A stretch of 64,000 bases of DNA, taken from NCBI GenBank assembly GCA_963761475.1, contig CAVXGT010000002.1, positions 62,001 to 126,000 on the forward strand. The letters run 5' to 3'. The DNA comes from Ga0077555 sp963761475. GTDB lineage: Bacteria > Pseudomonadota > Alphaproteobacteria > Rhizobiales > Hyphomicrobiaceae. Of this stretch, positions 53,500 through 62,509 are shown in pieces. Both the position numbers and the translations under genes were made by a program. Within the stretch, counting starts at the first letter, position 1; every line of letters starts with the position of its first letter. Under the pieces are notes generated by a model that ran no database searches, was not told the DNA's origin, and saw only the letters and a list, made by a program, of their open reading frames with translations.

Positions 53500-54509
53500 C
53501 AGGACGGGTAACGCTTCTGGATTTCATCGACGATGGGGCCGATGCCGGTGCGGATCGGGTCGACGCAGGGAAGACCGTGTTCCTTGCCGACCCTGGCCAG
53601 GTAGTCCGCGGCTTCAGCGTCGGACAGCTTCTGCGTGTTGATGCAGATGCCGACGCACTGGATGTCCGGGTTGGTCAGCTGGCCCTCGACGATGGTGCGG
53701 TCAATGACCTGCTGGATGGTGGGCAGCGGGTGTTCGACGCCACGCATCTTCGTCCGCGTAGGCTCATGGCAAACCACGAAGCAATCAGGCTGCGCGCCGT
53801 GCAGCAAGCCCAGCGTCACGCCGGCGAAGGAGGGGTGGAACAGCGAACCCTGGCCCTCGATGCAGTCCCAGTGATCCTCGTCGTTGGCCGGGGAAATCCA
53901 CTCGGCGGCGCCGGAAATGAAGTCGGCGATGACGGCGTCGAGCGCCACGCCGCGGCCGGAGATCAGCACGCCGGTCTGACCGGTGGCGCGGAAGTCCGAC
54001 TTCATGCCGCGCTTCTGCATTTCGACGTCCAGCGCCAGCGCGGTGTACTTCTTGCCGACCGAGCAGTCGGTGCCGACGGCCAGCACGCGCTTGCCGGGGC
54101 GCTTGGTGCCCTTGCCGGTGGCGAAGGAGATATCGGAGAAGCGCACATCGTGCAGCTTGGCGCCATGCTTTGCCGCCGCCTCGGCAATGGCCGGGATGGA
54201 CGACAGGCGCTTGTGCAGGCCGGTGGCCACGTTCATGCCGGCCTCGATGGCCTTGACGATCTCGGCGACCCAGTGGTCCGGCAGCACGCCGCCGGCATTG
54301 ACCACGCCGACCACCACGGTGCGCGCGCCCCTGGCCACGGCTTCCTCGATGGACATGTCGGCAAGGCCGGTGTCGGCCTGGCAGTTGGGCAGGCGCATCT
54401 GGCCAAGGCACCACTCGGGGCGCCAGTCGACCACGCCTTGCGCAGTCTTCGCGGCCAGCTGGTCGTGCACGTCACCGAGAAACAGGAGATAGGGGCGTTC
54501 GATGTCCAT
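53499..54509 (-). CDS. dgcN: D-glutamate N-acetyltransferase DgcN (DUF1611)
   Basis: A 336-residue protein of the DUF1611 family. RPYLLFLGDVHDQLAAKTAQ opens it. A P-loop-like VLAVGTDCSVGKKYTALALD lies near residue 150, and GQGSLFHPSFAGVTLGLLHG, PDCFVVCHEPTRTKMRG and IQCVGICINTQKLSDAEAAD follow. The family acetylates D-glutamate with acetyl-CoA, feeding DgcA. Gene order dgcN-dgcA on one strand supports the assignment. No dgcR-type regulator is adjacent. Confidence 0.87.
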   Translation of the reverse strand: MDIERPYLLFLGDVHDQLAAKTAQGVVDWRPEWCLGQMRLPNCQADTGLADMSIEEAVARGARTVVVGVVNAGGVLPDHWVAEIVKAIEAGMNVATGLHKRLSSIPAIAEAAAKHGAKLHDVRFSDISFATGKGTKRPGKRVLAVGTDCSVGKKYTALALDVEMQKRGMKSDFRATGQTGVLISGRGVALDAVIADFISGAAEWISPANDEDHWDCIEGQGSLFHPSFAGVTLGLLHGAQPDCFVVCHEPTRTKMRGVEHPLPTIQQVIDRTIVEGQLTNPDIQCVGICINTQKLSDAEAADYLARVGKEHGLPCVDPIRTGIGPIVDEIQKRYPS

Positions 54510-54636
54510 CTTTCAACTCATGCAATCTGTGTGGAGAAGGCGGCATTTAGCATGGTGAATGCTGCACTGCGCAAGAGGGCAGTGCGGCATGGGCGCTGGT
54601 GCCAGTTTGCATGGCTTCATGCCGGGCGTTGCGGCG

Positions 54637-54664
54637 AGGGTCCCCGGCTTTCGCCGGGGTGACG
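54637..54664. repeat. Short palindromic repeat (GGGTCCCCGGC type)
   Basis: GAGGGTCCCCGGCTTTCGCC followed by GGGGTGAC is a hairpin and an inverted copy of the left half of the repeat at 47,565. It lies 24 bases beyond the stop of the large repeat protein and could end its transcription. Confidence 0.6.
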
Positions 54665-54687
54665 GTGCTGACTGGCAAAGGCGGCTT

Positions 54688-57600
54688 CTAGTGCTTCACC
54701 CGGCCTGCAGCTTCGGCCAGCATCAGGTAGACCTTGCCGGTTTCGGACGCCAGGCACTGGTCGACCAGTTCCTCGCCCGCATCGGTTGCGGCGATCGTGT
54801 CCAGCAGCCGCTCGAACAGGCGGATGAAGCCATCGACCCGCTGGCGCACCAGCCGTTCGTCACGATAGGCAGCGCGCACCTGGTCCATCAGCTTGCGGCC
54901 GCGGCCCTGGAACAGGCGATGGGTGTAAACCTGCGTCACGCCCTCGCGATAGGTCTTCTCCAGGTCCTTCGGCAGGCCGCCCTGCAGCGCCTCGTAGACG
55001 TCGCGCGAGGCAGCGTTGAGCTTGGCAACCAGCGCCTCGGTTTCGCGGCTCGGCGACTTGCGCGCCGGGGATGACCGGCTGGCAGTCGTCTCAGGTTCGG
55101 CATCGCCGGACAGCAGACCGCCGAGGAAACGGCTCATCGACGGCTTGTCGCTGCCTGACCGGGCAGACCGGGTATCTTCCTGCAAGGGTTCGCTGCGCTC
55201 GGTTTTTCTGGCACCTGACGTCCGCGAAGCAGCGAGGGACGCAGATGCCTCAGTTTTTCCCGGCGAACGCCCCCGGCTCTCCGGCGGTATGTAGATGCCG
55301 GGACCCGACATCGACAGGGCGGTGGACTGGCGCTTGACGACGTCAGCCAGGGCGTTGAGTGCGGTGATCTGGTCGGCCACCACCTTGCGCATGGCGTCGG
55401 CGGACGAGCGGGTTTCAGCCGGCAGTTCCAGCACGGCCCGGCGCAGTTCGGTGCGGGCGAACTCGATCTCGCGGACCACGTTGGCGGCCGCCTCGCGCAT
55501 CTCGTCGGCGGTGGAGGAGAACTCCTCCGTCGAGCCGGACATGGTGGCGTTGAGCTGGCGAACCACTTCCTGGTGCTGGGCCATGATGTTGCGGGCAGCG
55601 CGGCTGACCTGCTCGTCGGAGATCGCCTCGATCTTCTTGATCTCTTCCTGCAGCTGGTCGGAGGCAGCCGAGAACTGCGACGCCATCAGGCGGCCAAGTT
55701 CGTCGGTGCGGCCATTGGCGTCGGTCAGCGACTGCTCCACGCGCTCCAGATAGCGGGCCATGATGCCGTCGACTTCCTCGGACTTCTTGCCGAGCTTCGT
55801 CAGCAAGTCCGCCATCTGGGTGTCGCGGGTATCCATGAGCCGGTCGATGCGATCGTTGAACACCTGCACGGCGCGCTCCACCTTGGCGGCAGTGCCGTCG
55901 AGACGCTCGGAGATCTTGCCCGAGGTTGCATCGAGGCGGCCCACCAGCGAAGTCGATACGGTGTCGATGCGCTGGTCGAGTTCACCGGCGGTTTCCTTGA
56001 GTGCGTCGGTGAGCAGCGTGTACGCCTGGTCAAGGTTGGTGGAGAACTTCGCACCGGTTTCCTCAAGGCGGCGGGAGGCTTCGCCGGCGCGGGTCTCCAG
56101 CTCTCCGGCAGAAGAGTTGAGCCTGCCGATGATGTCGGAGGCGTGACCCTCGAAACGGCCGGATATGGCTTGCGTGCTTTCCTCGAGACTGTCTGCAAAC
56201 GAGGTCGATGCACGGCCAAGTTCGCCGATCAGCTCGCGGGCGGCGCCATCCAGGCCTTCTGCGAAGGCGGTGCGGGCGGTGCCGAGTTCGTTGAACACGC
56301 GTTCGGCGCGCTCGTCGAGCATCTTCGAGAACACCTCGCCAGCACTGTCCATGCGGTTGATGACGTCGCTGGTCATCTCTTCCAGCAGGGTGTTGGCAAG
56401 GTCGAAGCGCTTGCCCATGTCGCGCGAGTTGGCCTCGAGGCGCATGAACATTGCCTCGCCGGACTTCTCCATGGTCTCGGCAACGTCCTGCGTGGTCTTC
56501 TCGAAGCGCGAGGCCATTTCGCTGTTGGCCTTCTCGACGTGGGCGTACCACTGCGAAGTGGTTGAATCGAGCTGGCCGGACATGCCCTCGATCTGGTTGA
56601 GCACGGTGCCGGAGCGTTCCTCCAGCTGGCTCATCAGGGTGGTCATGGTGTCGGCCACGCTATCGAGGCGGGTGGTCATGCTCGATGAAGTGGTGTCGAG
56701 GCGGTCGGTGAGCAGCAGCGACACCTCGTCGAGGCGGCTGGTCATGGCGCCCGACGATGAATCGAGGCGGTCGGCCAGCGCGTTGGCGGTAGAGTCGAGC
56801 TTGCCGGTCATCTCGACCGAGGCTTCGTCCAGCACGTTGGCGATGCGCAACGTTGCGTCCTCGAGCCTGCCTGTCAGTTCGCCGGCATTGCTGCTGAGGC
56901 GCTCGGACAGCGAGCGGGTGGTCGTTTCCAGCTTGCCTGTCAGGTCGGCTGAAGTGCTGTCCAGCAACTCGGCCAGCGCCGTGGTGGCATGCTGCAGCTT
57001 GCCAGTCAATTCGGCAGACGACGTATTCAGCCGTTCGGTCAGCGCCGAGGTGGTCTTGTCGAGGTTGCCGGTCATGCCCAGAGAAGCCTGATCGAGAAGT
57101 TCAGCCATGCGCGAGGTGGCGCCTTCGAGGCGAACCACCATGGCGTCCGAGGTTTCCTCGATCTGGCCAGACAGCCGCGCCGTCGACTCGTCGAGGTGGC
57201 CTGACATCAGCGACGTGGCGGTCTCGACGCGGTTGAACAGGGTGCCGGCCGAGGTTTCCAGCTTGCCGGTGATCTCGTCGGTGATGGTCTCGAACCGCTT
57301 GAACAGGTCGCTCGAGGCCTTTTCCAGCGTGCCGGTCATCTTGCCGGACACGTCTTCCATGTAGGTGTAGACCTCGTCGCGGGCGGTGGCGACGTTCTGC
57401 ACGAACTCGCCCGAGATCGACAGCAGCTTCTCGGTCAACGAGTCGCCAGACAGGTCGAGTTGTTCGCCGACGGCGGCAGACGCAGCGGTCAGGCGTTCGG
57501 TGACCTTCTCCACGGACGAATTGAGCAGGTTTGCCATTTCGCCGGTCGAGCCCTCGAGCCGGTTGGCGACACCGGTGCCTGCCTGCTCGATGGCCTTGGA

Positions 57601-59313
57601 GACCTTCTGGCCGCTTTCGTTGATGTAATCGAGCAGCGCCTCGGAGGAAATCTCGGTATTGCGGGCGATCTCATCGCCAGATGCGCGCAGCTGCTCGGCC
57701 ACCTTGACGCTGGTCGTTTCGAGGCTCGAGGCCACCGTCTCGCCGGTCGTCTGAAGGCTTTCGACCACGTTGTTGCCGGCCGACTGCACCCGGTCAGTGA
57801 CCTCGGTGCCCACTTCGTTGAGGTTGCGCAGCACCACTTCGGAGGTGACCTGGACAGACTGGGCCACGTCCTCGCCGACAGTCTTCAGCTGGCCGACGAT
57901 GGCGTCGGAGGTCGACTGCATGGTGGTGACGACATTGCCGGACGTCGAGCGAATGGTTTCCGTTACGGTATCGCCGGCGGAACTGATCAGGCTGGCGTTT
58001 TCCTGAGCCACGGCGCGCAGCTGTTCCGCAACGCTGGCCGATGACGTTTCGACGGTCTGCACCACTTCGCCCGAGGCAGAGCGGATGTTGCCGGTAACGT
58101 TGTCGCCGACAGACCGCAGCAGGCCCGCGGTCTCCTCCGCTGCGCCACGCAACTGGCCGGACATCGAGGCGGTGATCTCCTCCAGCCCGCCGGACACTTC
58201 GCCGCGAACGGTGCGCAGTTCGTCGAGGCTCTCGCGGATGGCGCCGGACACGCTGCCCTCTAGCATGCGCAGGCTGTCGCCAAACTGCATGCCTTCGGCA
58301 TTCAGCCGCTGGGCGGTATCCTGCATCACCGACACCTGGTTCGATACGTTGTCGGAGAAAAGTCGCATCTCGGAAACCAGAGTGCCCGACATCTGCTCCA
58401 TGCGCGCGGTCTGGCCGGAAATCTCGGTGCCGACATAGCTGGCGCGGCTGGAAATCTCGTCAACGGTATGGGCCAGTTCCGCAGTGGTGTTCTTCAGGTT
58501 GTGCTCAAGGGCAGCCAGCGTCGATGACGCGTTGGCAATCAGGCCCGACAGGCCCTGGGTGTTCTCTTCCAGGCGGCCGAGCAGCGGCTGCGCCTCGCTG
58601 CCGATGACCAGGCCGGTCTCGTGCAGCGCGTGGCGCTGGCGTTCGAGGCCTTCGAGCATCAGCCGGATGCGCTCTTCGTTGGCACCGAAGGCGCGCTCGA
58701 TATTGGCCATTTCCTTGTGGATCACGCCTTCGAGTTCGGTGGCGCGCTGTACTGCGTGCTCAACGCCGCCGACCAGCTGGTCGACTTCGCGGCGGACCAG
58801 CTGCGAGACCGACGACAGGCTTTCGGTCGCGATGTCCTGCGGACGCACCAGACGCATGGCCGTCTGCATCAGGGCCTGCGAGACGTTGTTCATCTGGTTG
58901 GCGCGATAGATCAGGTAGCCGATGGTGATGAAGCCTGCGGCCGGCACCAGCGCAATCATCAGGGTGCGCACTGTAACGGGCAGGTTCTCGAGGCTGAACG
59001 GGCTGCCGAGCTGGGCAAGGGCGGGAACGTAAAGCACGATCCAGACCATCAGCCACACCATAGAGACAACAACGGCGGTCCAGATCGGCGTTGTCGAGGT
59101 GCGCCGGCGGATGGCGCTCAGCGAATTGGCGACGGAGGCGTCGTTCTCGTTGGCGGGGTGGCCGCGCAGCATGGCCTCGCGGCGGCGCTGCTCGCGCGCT
59201 TCCATGCGGCGGCGCTCCATGGCCTCCTGCTGCACCGGCTGGTCGTCGGCTTGTTCAGCAGGCCGCCGGGTACGGCGCGATGCGCGGCGCGGCTGGTTGA
59301 CTTCACTCGACAT
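54688..59313 (-). CDS. Giant hendecad-repeat membrane protein (growth-pole-ring/GPR-like candidate)
   Basis: A 1,541-residue protein. A basic N-terminus (RRASRRTRRPAEQADDQPVQ) precedes two membrane helices near residues 78-102 and 112-136. Then come ~1,100 residues of almost unbroken amphipathic helix. In the middle the repeats are exact 11-mers, e.g. TGKLDSTANAL, ADRLDSSSGAM, TSRLDEVSLLL, TDRLDTTSSSM. The end (~120 residues from AKLNAASRDVYEALQGGLPK) is globular and conserved. Such proteins are usually auto-annotated as kinesin-like or apolipoprotein A1/A4/E. In Agrobacterium a larger relative, GPR, forms a ring at the growth pole. By architecture I infer an inner-membrane polar organiser; identity with GPR needs alignment. 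ATG 59,313 begins MSSEVNQPRR. Confidence 0.75.
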   Translation of the reverse strand: MSSEVNQPRRASRRTRRPAEQADDQPVQQEAMERRRMEAREQRRREAMLRGHPANENDASVANSLSAIRRRTSTTPIWTAVVVSMVWLMVWIVLYVPALAQLGSPFSLENLPVTVRTLMIALVPAAGFITIGYLIYRANQMNNVSQALMQTAMRLVRPQDIATESLSSVSQLVRREVDQLVGGVEHAVQRATELEGVIHKEMANIERAFGANEERIRLMLEGLERQRHALHETGLVIGSEAQPLLGRLEENTQGLSGLIANASSTLAALEHNLKNTTAELAHTVDEISSRASYVGTEISGQTARMEQMSGTLVSEMRLFSDNVSNQVSVMQDTAQRLNAEGMQFGDSLRMLEGSVSGAIRESLDELRTVRGEVSGGLEEITASMSGQLRGAAEETAGLLRSVGDNVTGNIRSASGEVVQTVETSSASVAEQLRAVAQENASLISSAGDTVTETIRSTSGNVVTTMQSTSDAIVGQLKTVGEDVAQSVQVTSEVVLRNLNEVGTEVTDRVQSAGNNVVESLQTTGETVASSLETTSVKVAEQLRASGDEIARNTEISSEALLDYINESGQKVSKAIEQAGTGVANRLEGSTGEMANLLNSSVEKVTERLTAASAAVGEQLDLSGDSLTEKLLSISGEFVQNVATARDEVYTYMEDVSGKMTGTLEKASSDLFKRFETITDEITGKLETSAGTLFNRVETATSLMSGHLDESTARLSGQIEETSDAMVVRLEGATSRMAELLDQASLGMTGNLDKTTSALTERLNTSSAELTGKLQHATTALAELLDSTSADLTGKLETTTRSLSERLSSNAGELTGRLEDATLRIANVLDEASVEMTGKLDSTANALADRLDSSSGAMTSRLDEVSLLLTDRLDTTSSSMTTRLDSVADTMTTLMSQLEERSGTVLNQIEGMSGQLDSTTSQWYAHVEKANSEMASRFEKTTQDVAETMEKSGEAMFMRLEANSRDMGKRFDLANTLLEEMTSDVINRMDSAGEVFSKMLDERAERVFNELGTARTAFAEGLDGAARELIGELGRASTSFADSLEESTQAISGRFEGHASDIIGRLNSSAGELETRAGEASRRLEETGAKFSTNLDQAYTLLTDALKETAGELDQRIDTVSTSLVGRLDATSGKISERLDGTAAKVERAVQVFNDRIDRLMDTRDTQMADLLTKLGKKSEEVDGIMARYLERVEQSLTDANGRTDELGRLMASQFSAASDQLQEEIKKIEAISDEQVSRAARNIMAQHQEVVRQLNATMSGSTEEFSSTADEMREAAANVVREIEFARTELRRAVLELPAETRSSADAMRKVVADQITALNALADVVKRQSTALSMSGPGIYIPPESRGRSPGKTEASASLAASRTSGARKTERSEPLQEDTRSARSGSDKPSMSRFLGGLLSGDAEPETTASRSSPARKSPSRETEALVAKLNAASRDVYEALQGGLPKDLEKTYREGVTQVYTHRLFQGRGRKLMDQVRAAYRDERLVRQRVDGFIRLFERLLDTIAATDAGEELVDQCLASETGKVYLMLAEAAGRVKH

Positions 59314-59698
59314 GACTATGCTTCCCCGCAACTAAATCACTTACATCAACCAGGCTGTCCGCACCGGAACTTCCGGAGGCCTCCGGACCGCCTGACGACT
59401 TTCATTCCCTCACGGTTGGGACAGTCAATAATCCCGTGACCGTCGCCGCTACACCGTCATTGTGTGCTTTCGGCGGCGGACTGCCGGAGTCCCACCCGTG
59501 CGTCCAGCCTGAAACTCTAATGCAAAAGCCATGGCGGTTCGACGCAAAAACCGGACATCAACCTCTATTTCTGCACAATTGGTTAACGTCATGCACAGAA
59601 ATGAATCGAATTTGAACGGTTTCTGCAACTTGTCTTACGCAAGTTTGCCGCATACTTCCCGCCGGGATGGAGCAGGGACGGCCAACGGAGATATTCGC
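59314..59698. other. Intergenic region upstream of the giant protein and Hpt gene
   Basis: About 385 bases between divergent genes. An AT-richer part near 59,565-59,640 may hold the Hpt gene promoter. An in-frame ATG at 59,591 could extend the Hpt protein by 36 poorly conserved residues. No repeats or RNA genes recognised. Confidence 0.4.
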
Positions 59699-60067
59699 GT
59701 GCACAATCAGGACCGGACAAGGCACGATGCGTCCCGGGATGGCGCGGACGTTATCGATTTCGATCATCTTGACCAGTACACACTGGGCGATGCGGACTTG
59801 CAGGGAGAATTGCTGCGTCTGTTCAGCATCCAGCTTGAGAACCAGCTTGCCGAACTTTCAGCCTGCGCTGACGCGGGCACATGGAAGCAGGCCTCGCACA
59901 CGCTCAAAGGCGCTGCCCGGGCGGTGGGCGTCTGGCAAGTGGCCGACGTGGCAGAGTGGCTTGAGACAGCCGGCTTCGACGGCGGGGCGGGCGATGCCCG
60001 CGACCTCCAGGACCTGCGAAAGGCCCGCGACGCCTTCGTGGTGGAACTCGCCCGGCTCGCAGGCTGA
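59699..60067 (+). CDS. Stand-alone histidine phosphotransfer (Hpt) protein
   Basis: A 122-residue Hpt-domain protein. DHLDQYTLGDADLQGELLRL opens the helical bundle, and ASHTLKGAARAVGVWQVADV carries the phospho-accepting His in the HTLKGAA motif (near residue 65). It shuttles phosphate between response regulators or hybrid kinases; no kinase or regulator is adjacent, so the partner is elsewhere. The start is GTG 59,699 with GGAGAT just upstream, giving the proper domain length. Confidence 0.85.
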   Translation: MHNQDRTRHDASRDGADVIDFDHLDQYTLGDADLQGELLRLFSIQLENQLAELSACADAGTWKQASHTLKGAARAVGVWQVADVAEWLETAGFDGGAGDARDLQDLRKARDAFVVELARLAG

Positions 60068-60230
60068 CGGCCCGCCGCCGGCCACATGGCGGCGCCCGGT
60101 TGACTCCAGACCTTTGTGACCATCCGTTTCCTATTGTCGCACAAGTGCGTGACGGGTGCAGTTCCGCAATGGTTTCTGTTGCATTTTCGGCCCATCCGGC
60201 CTAGCTACAAGTCTGGGAAATATTGAGTGT

Positions 60231-60248
60231 ATGCAAACAAGTTTGCAT
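60231..60248. promoter_or_regulatory. ATGCAAAC-AA-GTTTGCAT palindrome upstream of the ferredoxin gene
   Basis: An 18-base dyad, ATGCAAACAAGTTTGCAT, is perfect apart from its two central bases. It is centred 34 bases before the ferredoxin ATG. It resembles operators of LacI-type or similar dimeric regulators and lies where a promoter-overlapping operator would be. No candidate regulator is next to it. Confidence 0.55.
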
Positions 60249-60273
60249 CACGTACAGTAAACCGGAAAGCGAC

Positions 60274-60594
60274 ATGGCGAAGATCACCTTCATTGAACAC
60301 AATGGCACCGAACACACCGTCGAGGGCGACAACGGCATGTCCGTCATGGAAGTGGCCGTAAAGAACATGGTGCCCGGCATCGATGCCGACTGCGGCGGCG
60401 CGTGCGCCTGCGCCACCTGCCACGTTTACCTGCAGGGCGAATGGGCCGAGAAGCTGGCCGAGCGGTCCGAGATGGAAGAAGACATGCTCGACTTCGCCTT
60501 CGACGTGAAGGACTCGTCACGCCTGTCCTGCCAGATCCGCGTGTCCGACGACATCGACGGCCTCGTGCTGCGGGTTCCCGAAAAGCAGTTCTGA
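60274..60594 (+). CDS. Adrenodoxin-type [2Fe-2S] ferredoxin
   Basis: A 106-residue ferredoxin. The cluster cysteines are in DADCGGACACATCHVYLQGE (C-x5-C-x2-C) and SRLSCQIRVSDDIDGLVLRV (fourth Cys), the spacing of the vertebrate/FdxB-type group serving P450s, hydroxylases or Fe-S assembly. The ATG at 60,274 (MAKITFIEHNG) follows GGAAAG. It precedes a ferredoxin-NADP reductase gene by 56 bases, so the two probably form an electron-transfer pair. Confidence 0.92.
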   Translation: MAKITFIEHNGTEHTVEGDNGMSVMEVAVKNMVPGIDADCGGACACATCHVYLQGEWAEKLAERSEMEEDMLDFAFDVKDSSRLSCQIRVSDDIDGLVLRVPEKQF

Positions 60595-60650
60595 GCGGGC
60601 GGTGCGCGCCAGCGCCTGCCTGACCCCACTAAATCAAGGAGAGTTCGCCG

Positions 60651-61679
60651 ATGACCGAACAGGCGATTGAAACCGATGTCGTGATCGTTGGAGCGGGCCC
60701 GTGCGGGCTGTTCGCGATCTTCGAGCTGGGCCTGCTCGACATCAAGTGCCACGTGGTCGACATCCTCGACAAGCCCGGCGGCCAGTGCGCCGAACTGTAT
60801 CCGGAAAAGCCGATCTACGACATTCCGGCGCTGCCGATCGTGACCGGCCAGGAACTGACCGACCGGCTGCTGGAGCAGGCGGCTCCGTTCAATCCGGCCT
60901 ACCACTACAACCAGATGGTCACCGGCCTGAACCGCAAGGACGATGGCACCTTCGAACTGGAGACCGATGGCGGGCTCAAGTTCCACTGCAAGGTTGTGGT
61001 GATTGCGGCAGGCGGCGGCAGCTTCCAGCCGAAGAAGCCGCCGATCCCCGGCATCGAGGACTACGAGGGCACCAGCGTGTTCTACTCGGTGAAGCGGATG
61101 GAAGATTTCCGCAACAAGGACATCCTGATCGTCGGCGGCGGCGACTCGGCGCTGGACTGGGTGAACAACCTGCAGCCGCTGGCCAACTCCATGACGCTGC
61201 TGCACCGGCGCGACGAATTCCGCGCGGCCCCCGACAGCGTGAACAAGATGCGCGAGCTGGTGGCGTCGGGCAAGATGAACCTCCACATCGGCCAGGTGAC
61301 CGGCCTCAAGGGTGACAATGGCGTGCTGAGCGCGGCGACCGTCAAGGGCAAGGACGGCGAGTTCGACGTTGCCTGCAACACCATGCTGCCGTTCTTCGGC
61401 CTGACTATGAAACTGGGTCCGGTGGCCGACTGGGGCCTGAACCTTGAAGAAAACCTGATCCCGGTCGATACCGAGAAGTTCTCGACGTCCGAACGGGGCA
61501 TCTTCGCCATTGGCGACATCAACCACTATCCGGGCAAGCTGAAGCTGATCCTGTCGGGCTTCCACGAGGCCGCGCTGATGGCGCAGGAAGCCTTCCGCAT
61601 CATCAATCCGGGCGAGCGTCTGCTGTTCCAGTATACGACGTCGTCGTCGAACCTGCAGAAGAAGCTCGGCGTGGCGTGA
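60651..61679 (+). CDS. Ferredoxin-NADP reductase, thioredoxin-reductase-like (YumC type)
   Basis: A 342-residue FAD/NAD(P)H flavoprotein lacking the CxxC of thioredoxin reductase. The FAD site is VVIVGAGPCGLFAIFELGLL, the GGQCAELYPEKPIYDIPALP block marks the type 2 ferredoxin-NADP reductases, and the NADPH site is ILIVGGGDSALDWVNNLQP. The last FAD motif is GIFAIGDINHYPGKLKLILS. AAGGAGA lies before the ATG. It follows the [2Fe-2S] ferredoxin, which is its likely partner; a strong terminator-like hairpin follows. Confidence 0.9.
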   Translation: MTEQAIETDVVIVGAGPCGLFAIFELGLLDIKCHVVDILDKPGGQCAELYPEKPIYDIPALPIVTGQELTDRLLEQAAPFNPAYHYNQMVTGLNRKDDGTFELETDGGLKFHCKVVVIAAGGGSFQPKKPPIPGIEDYEGTSVFYSVKRMEDFRNKDILIVGGGDSALDWVNNLQPLANSMTLLHRRDEFRAAPDSVNKMRELVASGKMNLHIGQVTGLKGDNGVLSAATVKGKDGEFDVACNTMLPFFGLTMKLGPVADWGLNLEENLIPVDTEKFSTSERGIFAIGDINHYPGKLKLILSGFHEAALMAQEAFRIINPGERLLFQYTTSSSNLQKKLGVA

Positions 61680-61703
61680 CGCAGGCCAGCATTACGGATT
61701 AGG

Positions 61704-61742
61704 ATCGGGCGCATGAACACAACTCATGCGCCCGATTCTTTT
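61704..61742 (+). terminator. Strong hairpin after the reductase, overlapping the next start codon
   Basis: ATCGGGCGCATGA (61,704-61,716) and TCATGCGCCCGAT (61,724-61,736) are a perfect 13-pair stem around ACACAAC, followed by TCTTTT. By shape it is a factor-independent terminator. The ATG of the Crp/Fnr gene (61,713) lies in the left arm. Confidence 0.75.
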
Positions 61743-62396
61743 GAGCAGGCGGCCCTGCAGGTGCCGATGCTTGCAGCAGTTGAGCCTGGCGTGCTGCGCA
61801 AGGCGGGGTCAAGCGCGCAGGTGGTCAGCCTGCCGGCCGGGCAGACCGTTTTTGAACCGGGCTCGGCCTGCCGCAACTATATCGTGGTGCTGGACGGCTC
61901 GGTGAAGGTGCGGATGCTGGCGGCGTCGGGGCGCGAGATCGTGCTTTACCGGGTGACGGGCGGAGAAACCTGCGTGCTGACCACGTCGTGCCTGATCCAG
62001 GGCACCGATTATGACGCCGAAGCGGTGACCGAGACGGCGGTCACGGCGCTGCTGATCCCCAGGGCGGCTTTTGACGAGATGATGAACGTCAGCCAGGCGT
62101 TCCGGCACTTCATCTTCTCGTCGTTCTCGACACGGCTGAACGAACTGCTCGGACTGGTGAACGAGGTGGCGTTCGGTCATATCGACCGGCGGCTGGCGGC
62201 ATGGCTGCTGGCGCGGGCGCAGGGCGGCCACGTGGAGGTTACCCACCAGGCCATTGCTGCGGAGCTTGGCACGGCCCGCGAGGTGGTGTCGCGGTTGCTC
62301 AAGGAACTGGAGCGGCGCGGACTGGTTGCGCTCAACCGGGGTGAAATCACTGTGACCGATGAAGGGGGTCTGCGGCAGCTTGCCGCGACCGAATGA
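61713..62396 (+). CDS. Crp/Fnr-family transcriptional regulator
   Basis: A 227-residue regulator. The cyclic-nucleotide-binding-like barrel runs from VVSLPAGQTVFEPGSACRNY to about residue 120. The dimer helix follows, then a winged HTH with VTHQAIAAELGTAREVVSRL and LKELERRGLVALNRGEITVT. The FNR-type N-terminal cysteine cluster is absent, and the cAMP pocket is not canonical. Cysteines in GGETCVLTTSCLIQG could make it redox- or sulfide-responsive, as in a known subgroup with this motif. The next gene is preceded by a fitting palindrome. The ATG at 61,713 keeps the normal N-terminal helix. Confidence 0.88.
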   Translation: MNTTHAPDSFEQAALQVPMLAAVEPGVLRKAGSSAQVVSLPAGQTVFEPGSACRNYIVVLDGSVKVRMLAASGREIVLYRVTGGETCVLTTSCLIQGTDYDAEAVTETAVTALLIPRAAFDEMMNVSQAFRHFIFSSFSTRLNELLGLVNEVAFGHIDRRLAAWLLARAQGGHVEVTHQAIAAELGTAREVVSRLLKELERRGLVALNRGEITVTDEGGLRQLAATE

Positions 62397-62405
62397 CAGC
62401 GCTTG

Positions 62406-62421
62406 TGTGACCCAGGTCACA
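62406..62421. promoter_or_regulatory. TGTGACC-CAGGTCACA Crp/Fnr-type operator
   Basis: TGTGACCCAGGTCACA is a 16-base dyad, perfect except for the centre. It starts nine bases after the stop of the Crp/Fnr gene and 89 bases before the DUF2892 start. The neighbouring regulator is the obvious candidate to bind it. Confidence 0.65.
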
Positions 62422-62509
62422 GACGCCCGCCCCAAGGCCATGTTGAATGATGCACGTAGCAGGGCAGGCCACGAGCCACCTTGATCACATCATGCGAGGA
62501 GAACTCATC

